Positions 50,687 through 59,549 of a stretch of 64,000 bases of DNA are shown in pieces. Below the pieces are notes generated by a model. That model ran no database searches. It had not been told where the DNA came from and worked only from the letters and a program-made list of their open reading frames with translations. Position 1 is the first letter of the stretch, and the number at the start of each line of letters is the position of its first letter. Both the position numbers and the translations under genes were made by a program. Source of the stretch: JAJRAG01 sp050010535 (GTDB lineage: Archaea > Thermoplasmatota > Thermoplasmata > Methanomassiliicoccales > JACIVX01); contig JBEKKT010000002.1 in the NCBI GenBank assembly GCA_050010535.1, forward strand, positions 13,198-77,197, in the 5' to 3' direction.

Positions 50687-51427
50687 TCAATTAATCTGGA
50701 GGTGATCGCATATCGCCTGGACAATCCTCTTCAGGTTCATCCCATTGTCGAACGACGATATCAGTCGTTTCCTTTCCGGTCCGTCCTCCCTGAGGCCTCT
50801 GACGGCTCCGATCATGTTCGGCAACGCCCTTGTCACCTCGTCGACGATCGTGACCGTCGCTGCCCCTGCCGTCCTCGAAAGAGGATTGAGATCCACAGCC
50901 AGCACAATCTTGCCAGCGCGCACCAATGCCTCTGCCCTGTCGCCGTCCTCGAGCGGAACCAGGACGACATCGGCAGAGAAGATGCCTTCCTTCGCGCAAA
51001 GGGCGCGGTCGGAGGATATGCCCTTCAGCCTCGCGTCGAGATTTCTTCCCAGAACCATCTTCGCCCCGGCCGCCTCCATGTGGCTGACGACCTTCTCCAT
51101 CCTTCCTTCAACGCTATGGAACAGATTAACCTCGATCTTCGCTGGTATTCCCTCAGAAAGGGCTATGACCTCCTCGGGACAGAGTGCCGCGACATTGCCG
51201 TTAACGGAAATGACGGGGTTCTCGGCCTCCAGTAGGTAAGCGACTGCCACTTTTTCGGCGAGCAAAGCATCAGGTGTCGTCCTCTCCCCAAGCAGGTAGT
51301 TGAACGCCTCCCCCCTCCCGTGAGCGATGAGGCCAGTCGTAGAGACAATCCCTGCCCTGTTCAACTCGGCGAGCCTCTCCCTGACGATCAACGAACGGTA
51401 CCTCGGATGATCCTTCGACAATTCCAC
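50687..51427 (-). CDS. 4-phosphopantoate--beta-alanine ligase (archaeal phosphopantothenate synthetase)
   Basis: 246 residues from GTG 51427, chosen because a TATA-like sequence (minus strand, about 51451-51460) lies 25-30 bases upstream and because the family starts just before HPRYRSL. Signatures are GLIAHGRGEAFNYLLGE (about residues 33-49), VISVNGNVAAL, EVNLFHSVEGR, VVLVPLEDGDRAEAL (about 159-173) and DLNPLSRTAGAATVTIVDEV. It makes 4'-phosphopantothenate in archaeal CoA synthesis. A GTG seven codons upstream (51448) is an alternative. Confidence 0.9.
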   Translation of the reverse strand: MELSKDHPRYRSLIVRERLAELNRAGIVSTTGLIAHGRGEAFNYLLGERTTPDALLAEKVAVAYLLEAENPVISVNGNVAALCPEEVIALSEGIPAKIEVNLFHSVEGRMEKVVSHMEAAGAKMVLGRNLDARLKGISSDRALCAKEGIFSADVVLVPLEDGDRAEALVRAGKIVLAVDLNPLSRTAGAATVTIVDEVTRALPNMIGAVRGLREDGPERKRLISSFDNGMNLKRIVQAICDHLQIN

Positions 51428-51583
51428 GGAATGTGGGATTGCTTGCACAATCTTAAATCATTCTGACTGCTCTGCTCGGTCGGATGACGATCTGCGATGA
51501 CGCCTCCGCCGATTGCTGGCATTGTCCCAGTTCGAGACGACGTTTGAGTCGGATTGGCGAACGTCATTAAAACTTTACGAAAT

Positions 51584-51593
51584 GTTTAAATAC
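51584..51593 (+). promoter_or_regulatory. TATA-like box of the gar1-tfb operon
   Basis: GTTTAAATAC predicts transcription near 51612 and a leader of about 40 bases to the gar1 start. It lies in an AT-rich stretch between divergent genes. Confidence 0.45.
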
Positions 51594-51651
51594 AACATCT
51601 AGAATGTAGTTGGCGAGCGCCGGATTACGTCAGGTGACGCCAGGTGAGCAA

Positions 51652-51915
51652 ATGAAGGTCCTTGGAACCGTCCAAGAAGTCACTTTTGATGGGAAGCTTG
51701 TCATCAAGGCGGCTTTTGCTCCGCAACTTAGGGCGAGGATCGTCGACAACAGGAAAAGGACAATGGGAACCGTCAGAAGAGTTTTCGGACCCATCGCCGC
51801 CCCATATGTCTCGATCGACCCGTCCGGCGGCCTGAACCTGCTTGCGACCTTGGGCAAGCAGGTATACGTGGAGGAGGTCGGAAACTATGGCAAGGACAAA
51901 AGAAGGGACCGATGA
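51652..51915 (+). CDS. gar1: H/ACA RNP protein Gar1
   Basis: 87 residues from ATG 51652 after AGGTGAGC. The six-strand core is visible: LGTVQEVTFDGKLVIKA, RARIVDNRKRTMGTVRRVFGPIAAPYVSI. Gar1 binds Cbf5 in the box H/ACA complex that makes pseudouridine in rRNA. It overlaps the tfb start by 29 bases, an arrangement found in many archaea. Confidence 0.93.
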   Translation: MKVLGTVQEVTFDGKLVIKAAFAPQLRARIVDNRKRTMGTVRRVFGPIAAPYVSIDPSGGLNLLATLGKQVYVEEVGNYGKDKRRDR

Positions 51916-52819
51916 GATAGAACGATGCCCCGAGTGCAACAGTGGACACCTTGTTAGAGACTATGAACGCGGCGAACTGATTTGCGAGGACTGCGGGCTG
52001 GTCATAGATGATCAGTTCATTGACCAGGGACCTGAGTGGAGAGCATTCGACGTGGAACAGGGTGAGAAGCGCGCAAGGACTGGCGCCCCGATGACATACA
52101 CTATCCACGACAAGGGCCTATCGACCGAAATATCCTGGAAGAACAAGGACAGCTATGGAAAGAGCATACCGACGAGAAACAGGGCGCAGCTCTACAGACT
52201 GCGGAAGTGGCAGAGAAGGATAAGGGTCTCGAACGCCACCGAGCGCAACCTGGCGTTCGCCCTGAGCGAACTCGACCGCATGGCCTCTGCCATGGGACTG
52301 CCGAGGAATGTTAGGGAGACCGCAGCCATGGTCTATAGGAAAGCGGTCAACAAGAACCTCATTAGAGGAAGGAGCATCGAAGGTGTCGTGGCGGCGTCGC
52401 TGTACGCTGCGTGCAGGCAATGTGGCGTCCCGAGGACCCTGGATGAGGTCGCGAACTCGAGTAGAGTCGGAAGAAAGGAGATCGGCAGGACCTACCGTTT
52501 CATGACCAGGGAGCTTAAGCTGAAGCTCATGCCCACCAGACCTCAGGACTACGTGCAGAGGTTCTGCAGCGAACTAAAGCTTAGCGGAGAGGTGCAGTCG
52601 AAGGCGGGCGAGATCCTGAAGGATGCCGCGAAGAAGGAGCTGACTTCCGGGCGCGGTCCGACCGGTGTGGCCGCCGCCGCAATCTACATAGCGTCCATTC
52701 TGTGCAATGAGCGCAGAACGCAGAGGGAGGTCGCGGATATCGCTGGCGTCACGGAAGTGACGATTCGGAACAGGTACAAGGAACTCACTGAGAAACTGGG
52801 AATAGAAATCCAACTCTGA
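51887..52819 (+). CDS. tfb: Transcription initiation factor TFB
   Basis: A 310-residue TFIIB homologue from ATG 51887 after GGAGGT (51873-51878). The zinc ribbon is CPEC (14-17) and CEDC (33-36). The B-reader/linker follows (GPEWRAFDVEQGEKRARTG). Two cyclin repeats of about 90 residues follow, beginning SNATERNLAFALSELDRMA and DYVQRFCSELKLS. The last helix-turn-helix (DIAGVTEVTIRNRYKEL) contacts the BRE. It pairs with TBP at 529. Confidence 0.97.
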   Translation: MARTKEGTDEIERCPECNSGHLVRDYERGELICEDCGLVIDDQFIDQGPEWRAFDVEQGEKRARTGAPMTYTIHDKGLSTEISWKNKDSYGKSIPTRNRAQLYRLRKWQRRIRVSNATERNLAFALSELDRMASAMGLPRNVRETAAMVYRKAVNKNLIRGRSIEGVVAASLYAACRQCGVPRTLDEVANSSRVGRKEIGRTYRFMTRELKLKLMPTRPQDYVQRFCSELKLSGEVQSKAGEILKDAAKKELTSGRGPTGVAAAAIYIASILCNERRTQREVADIAGVTEVTIRNRYKELTEKLGIEIQL

Positions 52820-52924
52820 AGGGATGCCGACCTAGAGTCCACCTGCGTGGCGAATCTCCGAAAGGTTATTTACTAGACCTCGCTATTAACCGGCTTGGTC
52901 GAGAATTTGTCACGCGGCAAGTTA

Positions 52925-53860
52925 ATGCTCAAGCCTGCCGGGATTTGGCTTGTCATAGGAGGACTCCTGACATTCGGGGCCTCCGTCTGGATCTTCATCG
53001 TGGAGGGTGTGTTCGGAACCACCATCGGCACTCTACTAATCCTGCTCCTTTTCCTGATCGGAGGTCTGGAGATCTCCTCCGCGAGGCCAGTCTGGCGGGC
53101 GGAGGTCGGAGGCTGGAAGGGGATAATGACCTCCCTCGGTCTCTCCATCCTGTTCCGCGCGATGATGGTCTACTACTCAAGAGACCTCTATCTCTTCTGG
53201 ATCGGAGCTGTTGTCGGCGTCGGAGAATTCCTCATATTCCTTTCGCTTTACATCAACCGGGGGCTCTTCCTTCCATCGGAGGAGGAGCGAGCTGCGGTGA
53301 TGGGGAAGATAGAGGCTTCTTCTGTCAAGACATTCGCTGAGTGTCCGAACTGCCATGCGATTGTGGAACCCGAATGGGAGTCCTGCCCTGACTGCGGCGC
53401 TTCCCTTTCGAAGTTCTGCGCGAAATGCGGGGAACCGCTGGGTAAGGGGGTAGCGAAGTGTCCGTGCTGCGGGGCAGAGGTAGAAAAGTCCGCGGCTCTG
53501 CTGAAGATGATAGGGACGCTACGGACATCCGCCGAAGAGGATGTCCCTCCGGAGACGAAATCGAGCAGATATGCGAAGCTGGCCGAGGGGCTGCTGAAAG
53601 GCGGAGAAATCGCACAGGCACTGGACTCATACGACAAGGCGATCGAGAACACAGGATTTGACCGGAAGCGCTGCCACTTCATGGTGAAAATGGCGACGAT
53701 CCTGAAGAACACCGGGAGAACAGACGAAGCGATTACCCTTCTGGACGAAGCGATCGAAACGGATCCAGCAGACTACGCTGGCGCGGCCAAACTGAAGAAT
53801 GAGATACTTGGTGGCACCGGCAAGCCGGCCGACGCCTGCAAGGTCCCGCAGGCGACCTGA
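52925..53860 (+). CDS. Membrane protein with zinc ribbons and a TPR-like tail
   Basis: 311 residues from ATG 52925. A TTG at 52895 fits a TATA-like GTTATTTACT at about 52864-52873. Four membrane helices (about 5-25, 30-48, 68-88, 96-115) are followed by two zinc-ribbon units: CPNCHAIVEPEWESCPDCG and CAKCGEPLGKGVAKCPCCG (about 147-195). The C-terminal 90 residues have TPR-type helices (GEIAQALDSYDKAIE; GRTDEAITLLDEAIETDP). It may scaffold proteins at the membrane. The domain order is unusual and I know no named family. Confidence 0.75.
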   Translation: MLKPAGIWLVIGGLLTFGASVWIFIVEGVFGTTIGTLLILLLFLIGGLEISSARPVWRAEVGGWKGIMTSLGLSILFRAMMVYYSRDLYLFWIGAVVGVGEFLIFLSLYINRGLFLPSEEERAAVMGKIEASSVKTFAECPNCHAIVEPEWESCPDCGASLSKFCAKCGEPLGKGVAKCPCCGAEVEKSAALLKMIGTLRTSAEEDVPPETKSSRYAKLAEGLLKGGEIAQALDSYDKAIENTGFDRKRCHFMVKMATILKNTGRTDEAITLLDEAIETDPADYAGAAKLKNEILGGTGKPADACKVPQAT

Positions 53861-53867
53861 TGATTCC

Positions 53868-54968
53868 CTACGGTCTGACCCGCCTGAACCTGAGATACTG
53901 CACGTCCTTACCCGACACCCTCCCGAAGAGGATGTCCTTCTTCACTCCGTGAGCGAGTCTTACCGCACGAGAGATTTCCGGCCACATAGCTTTGTAATCC
54001 TCGGGAACAGCATGCACCAAGTACTTCGCGTGATGCTTCTCCGGATCCGCTTCGTACACCCTGAAGTGCGCTCCGTACTTGAACCCGGTCTTTACGATCA
54101 AGCCCCGCTTTCGCATGTCGCCATATGCCTTCAGCCTCAATTCGAAATCTGGCTGGATCTTCATTGCCTTCCTGACCAGTCCGCCAAGGTTGACCTTTCG
54201 GTTCGAGCCGGGTCCCCTCACCGTTATCTTGCCTTCAACCATGAGGTAGGCCGTTTCTATCAACGAGAGCTGAAGCGCCTTCCCCAGCTTCTTCCCGTAG
54301 AATCCGTGCCGGTAGAGCCCTTCGGCTTGGTTCTCATCAAGGACGAGCACTCTATCCTCAAAAAGGGTCGCCTCGGTCGCCGGGATAACGTCGTCCGCGG
54401 GGTGCCCACCAGGGCCCGATCTTGACGCCTTGTAGTATGTGATGTCGCCCTCCTCGTCGACGATTGCCAATAGAAGCTCCTTCCTAGTCCTCTCGGATTT
54501 CACCATCTCCTCTAAGAAACCAGTCATATCGAAGAGAGATCTTTCCGCCACCGCCAAGACCCAGTACTTCGTCTGCGATGTCGTCGGCGTCCCGCCCCTC
54601 GGGAAAACCCTGAAGTCGAATTCTCCGGAATCTGGCTTCACAACGTATCCTCTCTGCCTTAGATCTCGATAGACGATGTAGTGGATCTCGAAACCGTCGC
54701 ACGACGAAGCGCTGAGCTTGATCATGTCGGAGAAGGTCAGAGGTTTCCGATCTCGGAGGATCTCCAACCTACACGTCTCCAGAAGATAGCAGGCCTCGAG
54801 CACGTCGAGTTCGAGTGCCCCCCCGGAGAGCGGGTAGCCGTAAAACCCCTTGTTGTAGACCTGGCTCGCCTCCTTCTCGTCTCTGACTATCACGGCGTCA
54901 TCGACCAGTTCTCCGGGCATATCTCTCGGAACTCCGTCTTCGTAGTTATAGTTGTTTCCTCGCTCCAC
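53868..54968 (-). CDS. endA: tRNA-splicing endonuclease EndA, duplicated (two-unit) form
   Basis: A 366-residue protein made of two similar halves, the form that acts as a homodimer. In the C-terminal half the catalytic set is complete: FRVYE (Tyr about 305), KHHAKYLVH (His about 312-313) and HGVKKDILF (Lys about 343-344). The N-terminal half keeps the fold (VYNKGFYGYPLSGG; FDFRVFPRGG) but lacks these residues, as in other two-unit enzymes. It cuts pre-tRNA introns at bulge-helix-bulge sites. The start is GTG 54968. Confidence 0.93.
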   Translation of the reverse strand: MERGNNYNYEDGVPRDMPGELVDDAVIVRDEKEASQVYNKGFYGYPLSGGALELDVLEACYLLETCRLEILRDRKPLTFSDMIKLSASSCDGFEIHYIVYRDLRQRGYVVKPDSGEFDFRVFPRGGTPTTSQTKYWVLAVAERSLFDMTGFLEEMVKSERTRKELLLAIVDEEGDITYYKASRSGPGGHPADDVIPATEATLFEDRVLVLDENQAEGLYRHGFYGKKLGKALQLSLIETAYLMVEGKITVRGPGSNRKVNLGGLVRKAMKIQPDFELRLKAYGDMRKRGLIVKTGFKYGAHFRVYEADPEKHHAKYLVHAVPEDYKAMWPEISRAVRLAHGVKKDILFGRVSGKDVQYLRFRRVRP

Positions 54969-55036
54969 CTCGGTCAGACCTCGGTACCGCCACAGTAGAT
55001 TCCGATGCGTCCCGTTCCGAAAAGTGCAGGGGAAAG

Positions 55037-55083
55037 GTTAATATCTAATGTTAACAACTTAAGGTTAACTAGTCGGTGTTAAC
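55037..55083. promoter_or_regulatory. Array of GTTAAC repeats in promoter of Phr-like gene
   Basis: GTTAAC occurs at 55050-55055, 55064-55069 and 55078-55083, exactly 14 bases apart, with a related GTTAAT at 55037-55042. The last copy touches the ATG at 55084. They surround the TATA-like TTAATATC and predicted start. The array is the likely autoregulatory operator of the regulator encoded next. Similar TAGGTT/AAGGTT motifs lie before the Hsp20 gene at 56143. Confidence 0.65.
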
Positions 55084-55755
55084 ATGAATGACCTCGACAT
55101 GCTACTGTCGATAATCGAGAACCCTACCAGGCGCAAGATCCTTGAGGCCTTGGTCAGGGAACCGAATTACCCTCTCAAGCTCTCGAAGGAACTTCAGATG
55201 AGCCAGCAAACGATAATGAAACACCTAAAGGTCTTGGAAGATAGCGAACTCGTGAGAAGCCATCCTGAGGAGAGCGATCGCGGAGGTCCGAACAGGAAGC
55301 TCTACGTCCCGACGTCGGAATTTACAATCATCGTGGATGTCGGTCCCGGCCTTTTCAATGCCGAGATTGTCATGCCAGAGGATTCTGACCGGTTGATCGA
55401 CCAGAATGGAACTCTGAGCGAGCCACAGGGACAGCCGATTGAGAGAGGTTTCAAAGAGGAGGTGGACAGTCTGAGAGGTTCGATTCTCAACATCGACAAA
55501 GAGCTCGAGGACTTGCACGCGAAGAGGGCCTCGCTTATCAGGCTGAAGGAGCAGACCATTGAAATGGCTAGGAAGTTCGTCGAGAACAGCGTGGACAATT
55601 ACCAGGTGAGGAGGATCGTCTACGAGTCGATAAAGAAGCCTTCTCTCAGTTCGCAGCAGATAGGACGAGAGCTCGGCATCCGTGATGAGATGGTGCAGGA
55701 CGTGATGGACGAACTGGACAGACACAGGGGCAAGCACAATGGAAGAGAGGAGTAA
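55084..55755 (+). CDS. ArsR-type regulator, Phr-like heat-shock repressor
   Basis: A 223-residue protein with an N-terminal winged helix (NPTRRKILEALVREPNYPLKLSKELQMSQQTIMKHLKVLEDSELV) and a long coiled-coil middle (about 120-165). Its second part resembles the dimer arm of Phr, the heat-shock repressor of Pyrococcus, and its genetic setting (Hsp20 and AAA ATPase) is the Phr regulon. A second helix-turn-helix-like region (LSSQQIGRELGIRDEMVQDVM) follows. It overlaps the coiled-coil gene by 16 bases. Calling it Phr-like is inference from layout and context. Confidence 0.75.
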   Translation: MNDLDMLLSIIENPTRRKILEALVREPNYPLKLSKELQMSQQTIMKHLKVLEDSELVRSHPEESDRGGPNRKLYVPTSEFTIIVDVGPGLFNAEIVMPEDSDRLIDQNGTLSEPQGQPIERGFKEEVDSLRGSILNIDKELEDLHAKRASLIRLKEQTIEMARKFVENSVDNYQVRRIVYESIKKPSLSSQQIGRELGIRDEMVQDVMDELDRHRGKHNGREE

Positions 55756-56047
55756 GCTGAAGCAGTTTGCAGAGCAATGCGGAATGGAGCTTGAGAAGGC
55801 TGCCAGGGAAACGCAACAGAACCTGGCGAAGGCACTCGAGACCGCCGAGCAGCTCAGCAAGAAGGTATACTACATCGCAGAAAAGGAGACGAGAACCTCC
55901 AGAAGGGAGGCACGGAATGTCACGATGGAGGCGCTGAACCAGATAAAGAAGGAACTTCCTGGCATACGCAAGGACCTTGAGCAGATAGAACAAAGAATCA
56001 GGAAGCGGGTAGAGGCACTTGAGAAAGCGCTAGATGATTTGCTCTAA
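55740..56047 (+). CDS. Small coiled-coil protein
   Basis: 102 residues, almost entirely helical with heptad-like charges (AARETQQNLAKALETAEQLS; IKKELPGIRKDLEQIEQRI). It overlaps the regulator gene by 16 bases. It may act as a co-chaperone or partner of the regulator. I recognise no family. Confidence 0.65.
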
Positions 56048-56048
56048 G

Positions 56049-56116
56049 AAATATTTATATAGAAGCGCTTTACATTACCGTATTTAGCCTTAGGTTGATA
56101 ACATAAGGTTGTAATG
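56049..56116 (+). promoter_or_regulatory. Heat-shock promoter of the Hsp20 gene
   Basis: A strong TATA-like GAAATATTTATATAG at 56049-56063 is followed by two motif copies, TAGGTTGATAAC (56091-56102) and TAAGGTTGTAATG (56104-56116), just beyond the predicted start near 56080. They resemble the AAGGTTAAC and GTTAAC units at 55050-55083. This placement downstream of the start suits repression by the Phr-like protein. Confidence 0.55.
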
Positions 56117-56142
56117 TTGGGAAACAACAGAGGCTTGATGAT

Positions 56143-56619
56143 ATGGATCCGAAGAAACAGGACGAAAAGGACGTAGTACCTATGATCTGCCTGAATCCGC
56201 AGACCATGCTGGGTGAGATGAACGGGATGTTCGATCGTCTCAGATTTGGGATCGAAGACTTCTGGTTCCCGTCGATTTCGGTCAGTGGGGCCAGAGTCCC
56301 GATGGTCGACGTCAAGGACGAGGACAATCACTACCTGGTCGAAGCAGAAGTACCGGGCATGACCAAGGAGAATGTCGAGATCGAGCTGGGCGAGGACAGC
56401 CTCGAGATCAAGGCGAAGAAGGAAGAAGAGAAGGAAGAGACCGCGGAAGGTTACATCTGCAAGGAGAGAGGTTCTCTCAGCTTCTACAGGAGACTTCCGC
56501 TTCCCGAGGATGCGAACAGAGATCTCATCGAAGCGAAGATGGAGGATGGCATCCTGAAGATCTCAATCCCGAAAGTAAATAAGCCTGAAGACAAGAAGAG
56601 AAAAGTGGATATCAAATGA
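56143..56619 (+). CDS. hsp20: Small heat-shock protein Hsp20
   Basis: 158 residues with the alpha-crystallin domain (about 50-145): VPMVDVKDEDNHYLVEAEVPGM, then FYRRLPLPEDANRDLIEAKMEDGILKISIP. The A-x-x-x-n-G-v-L consensus is present as EAKMEDGILKI. The C-terminal Lys-rich tail lacks a clear IxI motif. It holds unfolded proteins during stress. It is part of the heat-shock cluster before the AAA ATPase. Confidence 0.95.
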   Translation: MDPKKQDEKDVVPMICLNPQTMLGEMNGMFDRLRFGIEDFWFPSISVSGARVPMVDVKDEDNHYLVEAEVPGMTKENVEIELGEDSLEIKAKKEEEKEETAEGYICKERGSLSFYRRLPLPEDANRDLIEAKMEDGILKISIPKVNKPEDKKRKVDIK

Positions 56620-56657
56620 GAGCTTCGCGCATGGAAGACAAGGAAGTGAGTTGAGCG

Positions 56658-58841
56658 ATGGATTCGTCAGAGAAGGTTCTGAAGGTTGTTGAAGCTAAGT
56701 CAAAGGATGCGGGCAAAGGCATCGCCCGCGTCGATTCCGAGGTGCTCAGCGCTCTCGGGCTGACGGCAGGCGACGTCATTCAAATCGAAGGAAAGAAGCG
56801 GACGGTGGCCATAGTCTGGCCAGGATACCCTGAGGATGCGAATCGGGGCACAATTAGAATAGACGGCACAATCAGGAGGAACGCCCAAACGAGCATAGAC
56901 GAGAAGGTGGCAATCAAGAAGGTCATCGTGAAGGAGGCTCAGAAGATCACTTTTGCTCCGACAGAACCATTAAGGATAATGGGAGGAGAGGAGTACCTGA
57001 GCCAGGCCTTGGAAGGCAGAGCCGTCACGAGGGGCGATGTCATAGAGATCAATGTCATGGGAAGAAGAATCGACCTTGTTGTCGTTTCCTTCGCTCCGTC
57101 GTCGGACGCAGTCATCGTGCAGCGTGACACAGAAGTCAAGATCGGCGAGAAGCCGGTGAAAGAAGGAACGGCGAACATACCGAAGGTCACCTACGAAGAC
57201 ATCGGCGGCTTGAGCGATGAGGTCAAGAAGGTTAGGGAGATGATCGAGCTGCCTCTGAGGCATCCCGAGCTCTTCGAACGCCTGGGCGTGGAGGCCCCGA
57301 AGGGCGTCCTCTTGCACGGACCTCCGGGAACCGGCAAGACTCTCCTGGCAAAGGCTGTGGCCGGCGAGACTAGCGCCAACTTCATTTCCATCGGCGGGCC
57401 GGAGATTATGAGCAAGTTCTACGGCGAGAGTGAGGAGAGACTCAGGGAGATATTCAAGGAGGCGGAAGAGAACGCCCCCAGCATCATATTCATCGATGAG
57501 ATAGATTCGATCGCCCCGAAGCGGGACGAGGTAACTGGAGAGACCGAGAGAAGGGTGGTCGCGCAGCTCCTTGCCCTTATGGACGGATTGGAATCAAGAG
57601 GGAAGGTCGTTGTAATAGGCGCTACAAACAGACCGAACGCCCTCGACCCAGCGATAAGGAGACCAGGCAGGTTCGACAGGGAGATAGAGATCAGCATACC
57701 GAACCGCAACGGGAGGCTCGAGATACTTCAGATACACACAAGGGGCATGCCCCTTGACACGGACGTCAATCTGGAGAAGTTGGCTGACCTCACGCACGGC
57801 TACGCAGGGGCGGACCTGGCCGCCCTATGTAAAGAGGCCGCGATGCACTCTCTTCGAAGGATAATTCCGGAGATGGACCTCGAGATGGAAAGCATCCCAG
57901 TGGAGATACTGAACAAAATAAATGTCAAGAGGGACGACTTCTTCGCAGCTCTCAGAGAGATGCAGCCGTCGAGCCTCAGGGAGGTCTTGATCGAGTCCCC
58001 CAATCTGAGGTGGGAGGAGATCGGCGGTCTGGAGGATGCGAAGAGGGAACTACAGGAGGCCGTCGAATGGCCTCTGAAGTATGGCCAGTTGTTCGACTAC
58101 ATGAATGCAACCCCACCCAAGGGAATACTCCTTTACGGAGCACCCGGAACGGGGAAGACCATGCTCGCCAAGGCTGTGGCTACAGAGAGCGAGGCGAACT
58201 TCATCAACGTCAAAGGACCTGAGTTTCTAAGCAAGTGGGTCGGAGAGAGCGAGAAGGCCGTCAGAGAGACTTTCAGGAAGGCGCGGCAGGCTGCCCCGTG
58301 CATAGTGTTCATGGACGAGGTCGATTCTATAGCCCCCGTAAGGGGCGGGAGTTTCGACGGTCACGTGACCGAGAGAGTGATAAGCCAGTTACTGACCGAG
58401 ATGGACGGACTTGAAAGCCTGCATAACGTCGTCGTCATAGCGGCGACGAACAGGCCGGACATGATTGATCCCGCGCTCCTCAGACCCGGAAGGTTCGATC
58501 GCTTGGTCCACATCCCAATGCCCGATCTAGAGGGCAGAAAGAGGATATTGGGGATCCACATGAAGAATAAGCCGCTGGCCGAGGACGTGGACATCGCGGA
58601 TATCGCCAAGAAGACCGAAGGATACAGCGGTGCCGACCTATCCGCGCTCGCGAACGAAGCGGTCATGCTCTCGATCCGCAGGATCGTTGCAAAAGGCGGA
58701 GATCTATCGCAGGAGTCTCTGCACAAGGAGAAGGTGAACATGAGAGACTTCCTCGACGGGATGGAGAAGGTAAGGCCTACCTCTCGTACAGATCTGACCA
58801 GGTATGACAAGATCATGAAGGACTTCGAGTACGTCAGGTGA
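56658..58841 (+). CDS. vat: CDC48/VAT AAA+ unfoldase
   Basis: A 727-residue double-AAA ATPase. The N domain (about 1-180) has the double-psi barrel with KGIARVDSEVLSALGLTAGDVIQIEG. D1 has Walker A HGPPGTGKTLLAKA (about 219-232) and Walker B IIFIDEIDSIAP. D2 has Walker A YGAPGTGKTMLAKA (about 492-505), Walker B IVFMDEVDSIAP, and both have the SRH (TNRPNALDPAIRRPGRFDRE type). It unfolds proteins for the proteasome. The tail FEYVR lacks a long HbYX extension. The second Hsp20 gene starts inside its stop codon. Confidence 0.97.
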   Translation: MDSSEKVLKVVEAKSKDAGKGIARVDSEVLSALGLTAGDVIQIEGKKRTVAIVWPGYPEDANRGTIRIDGTIRRNAQTSIDEKVAIKKVIVKEAQKITFAPTEPLRIMGGEEYLSQALEGRAVTRGDVIEINVMGRRIDLVVVSFAPSSDAVIVQRDTEVKIGEKPVKEGTANIPKVTYEDIGGLSDEVKKVREMIELPLRHPELFERLGVEAPKGVLLHGPPGTGKTLLAKAVAGETSANFISIGGPEIMSKFYGESEERLREIFKEAEENAPSIIFIDEIDSIAPKRDEVTGETERRVVAQLLALMDGLESRGKVVVIGATNRPNALDPAIRRPGRFDREIEISIPNRNGRLEILQIHTRGMPLDTDVNLEKLADLTHGYAGADLAALCKEAAMHSLRRIIPEMDLEMESIPVEILNKINVKRDDFFAALREMQPSSLREVLIESPNLRWEEIGGLEDAKRELQEAVEWPLKYGQLFDYMNATPPKGILLYGAPGTGKTMLAKAVATESEANFINVKGPEFLSKWVGESEKAVRETFRKARQAAPCIVFMDEVDSIAPVRGGSFDGHVTERVISQLLTEMDGLESLHNVVVIAATNRPDMIDPALLRPGRFDRLVHIPMPDLEGRKRILGIHMKNKPLAEDVDIADIAKKTEGYSGADLSALANEAVMLSIRRIVAKGGDLSQESLHKEKVNMRDFLDGMEKVRPTSRTDLTRYDKIMKDFEYVR

Positions 58842-59365
58842 TGAACATAAGGAAGAATGAGGACGACAAGAAGTGCAGACCGTGGGACGACGTCTTCGGC
58901 AGCTTTGACGAGGAGTTTGAAGGAATGAGAGAAAGAATGGACAGACTCATGGAACAGCTGACGACCGGAGCCGCCTCGCTCGACAGTGAGCCGATGATCT
59001 ACAGCTTTTCGATGAGGGTCGGCTCAGACGAAAAGCCTCTCATCCAGCAGTTCCGAAATACGGCGGTGAAAGATGAGGCGTCATCGATCAGGGAGCCCCT
59101 CACCGACGTAATCGAGGAAAAGGACAAGATGAGGGTAGTCGTTGAGCTGCCAGGTGTCGAGAAGGAGGAGATACACCTCCACGCGACGGCAAGGGCCTTA
59201 GATATTGAAGTGGATGGCCAAGATCGCAAATTCAGCAAACACCTGGACCTGCCCTGCGAGATCAAGGGGGACAATGCGAAGGCCACTTACAAGAACGGAG
59301 TGCTCCAGATACTACTCGAACGGTCTTCTAGAAGGAAGAAAAAGAAAGATATCGGAATCGAGTGA
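58841..59365 (+). CDS. Hsp20-family protein, second copy
   Basis: 174 residues from ATG 58841, overlapping the VAT stop (TGATG). The first ~85 residues are charged and helical (DEEFEGMRERMDRLMEQL). The alpha-crystallin domain follows: IREPLTDVIEEKDKMRVVVELPGVEKEEIHLHATARALDIEVDG and a shortened end KATYKNGVLQILLERSS. The C-terminal tail is Lys-rich. It is more divergent than the Hsp20 at 56143 and could be a substrate adaptor for VAT. It ends before a T-rich stretch. Confidence 0.85.
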   Translation: MNIRKNEDDKKCRPWDDVFGSFDEEFEGMRERMDRLMEQLTTGAASLDSEPMIYSFSMRVGSDEKPLIQQFRNTAVKDEASSIREPLTDVIEEKDKMRVVVELPGVEKEEIHLHATARALDIEVDGQDRKFSKHLDLPCEIKGDNAKATYKNGVLQILLERSSRRKKKKDIGIE

Positions 59366-59397
59366 AAAGACGGCCTTATCACCCCTGCGTAGCTCGT

Positions 59398-59416
59398 TTC
59401 CTCTATCTTGTTTTTA
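59398..59416 (+). terminator. T-rich terminator-like tract after the heat-shock cluster
   Basis: TTTCCTCTATCTTGTTTTT follows the second Hsp20 stop by about 35 bases. Archaeal intrinsic termination often uses such T-rich runs. Confidence 0.45.
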
Positions 59417-59519
59417 ACGTATCGCCGATCTGACGATTCTGGAACATGCCGAAACCCTCTCGCACCGAAACGCCCCCCCTCTTGATTCACTAGCCATCAG
59501 AGATCCAGTGCTGACAAGG

Positions 59520-59528
59520 ATTATATAG
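59520..59528 (+). promoter_or_regulatory. TATA-like box, leaderless HTH regulator
   Basis: ATTATATAG is centred about 26 bases before GTG 59550, which selects that start over a TTG at 59538. Confidence 0.45.
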
Positions 59529-59549
59529 AAGCTCAACTTGTTAATAGGC

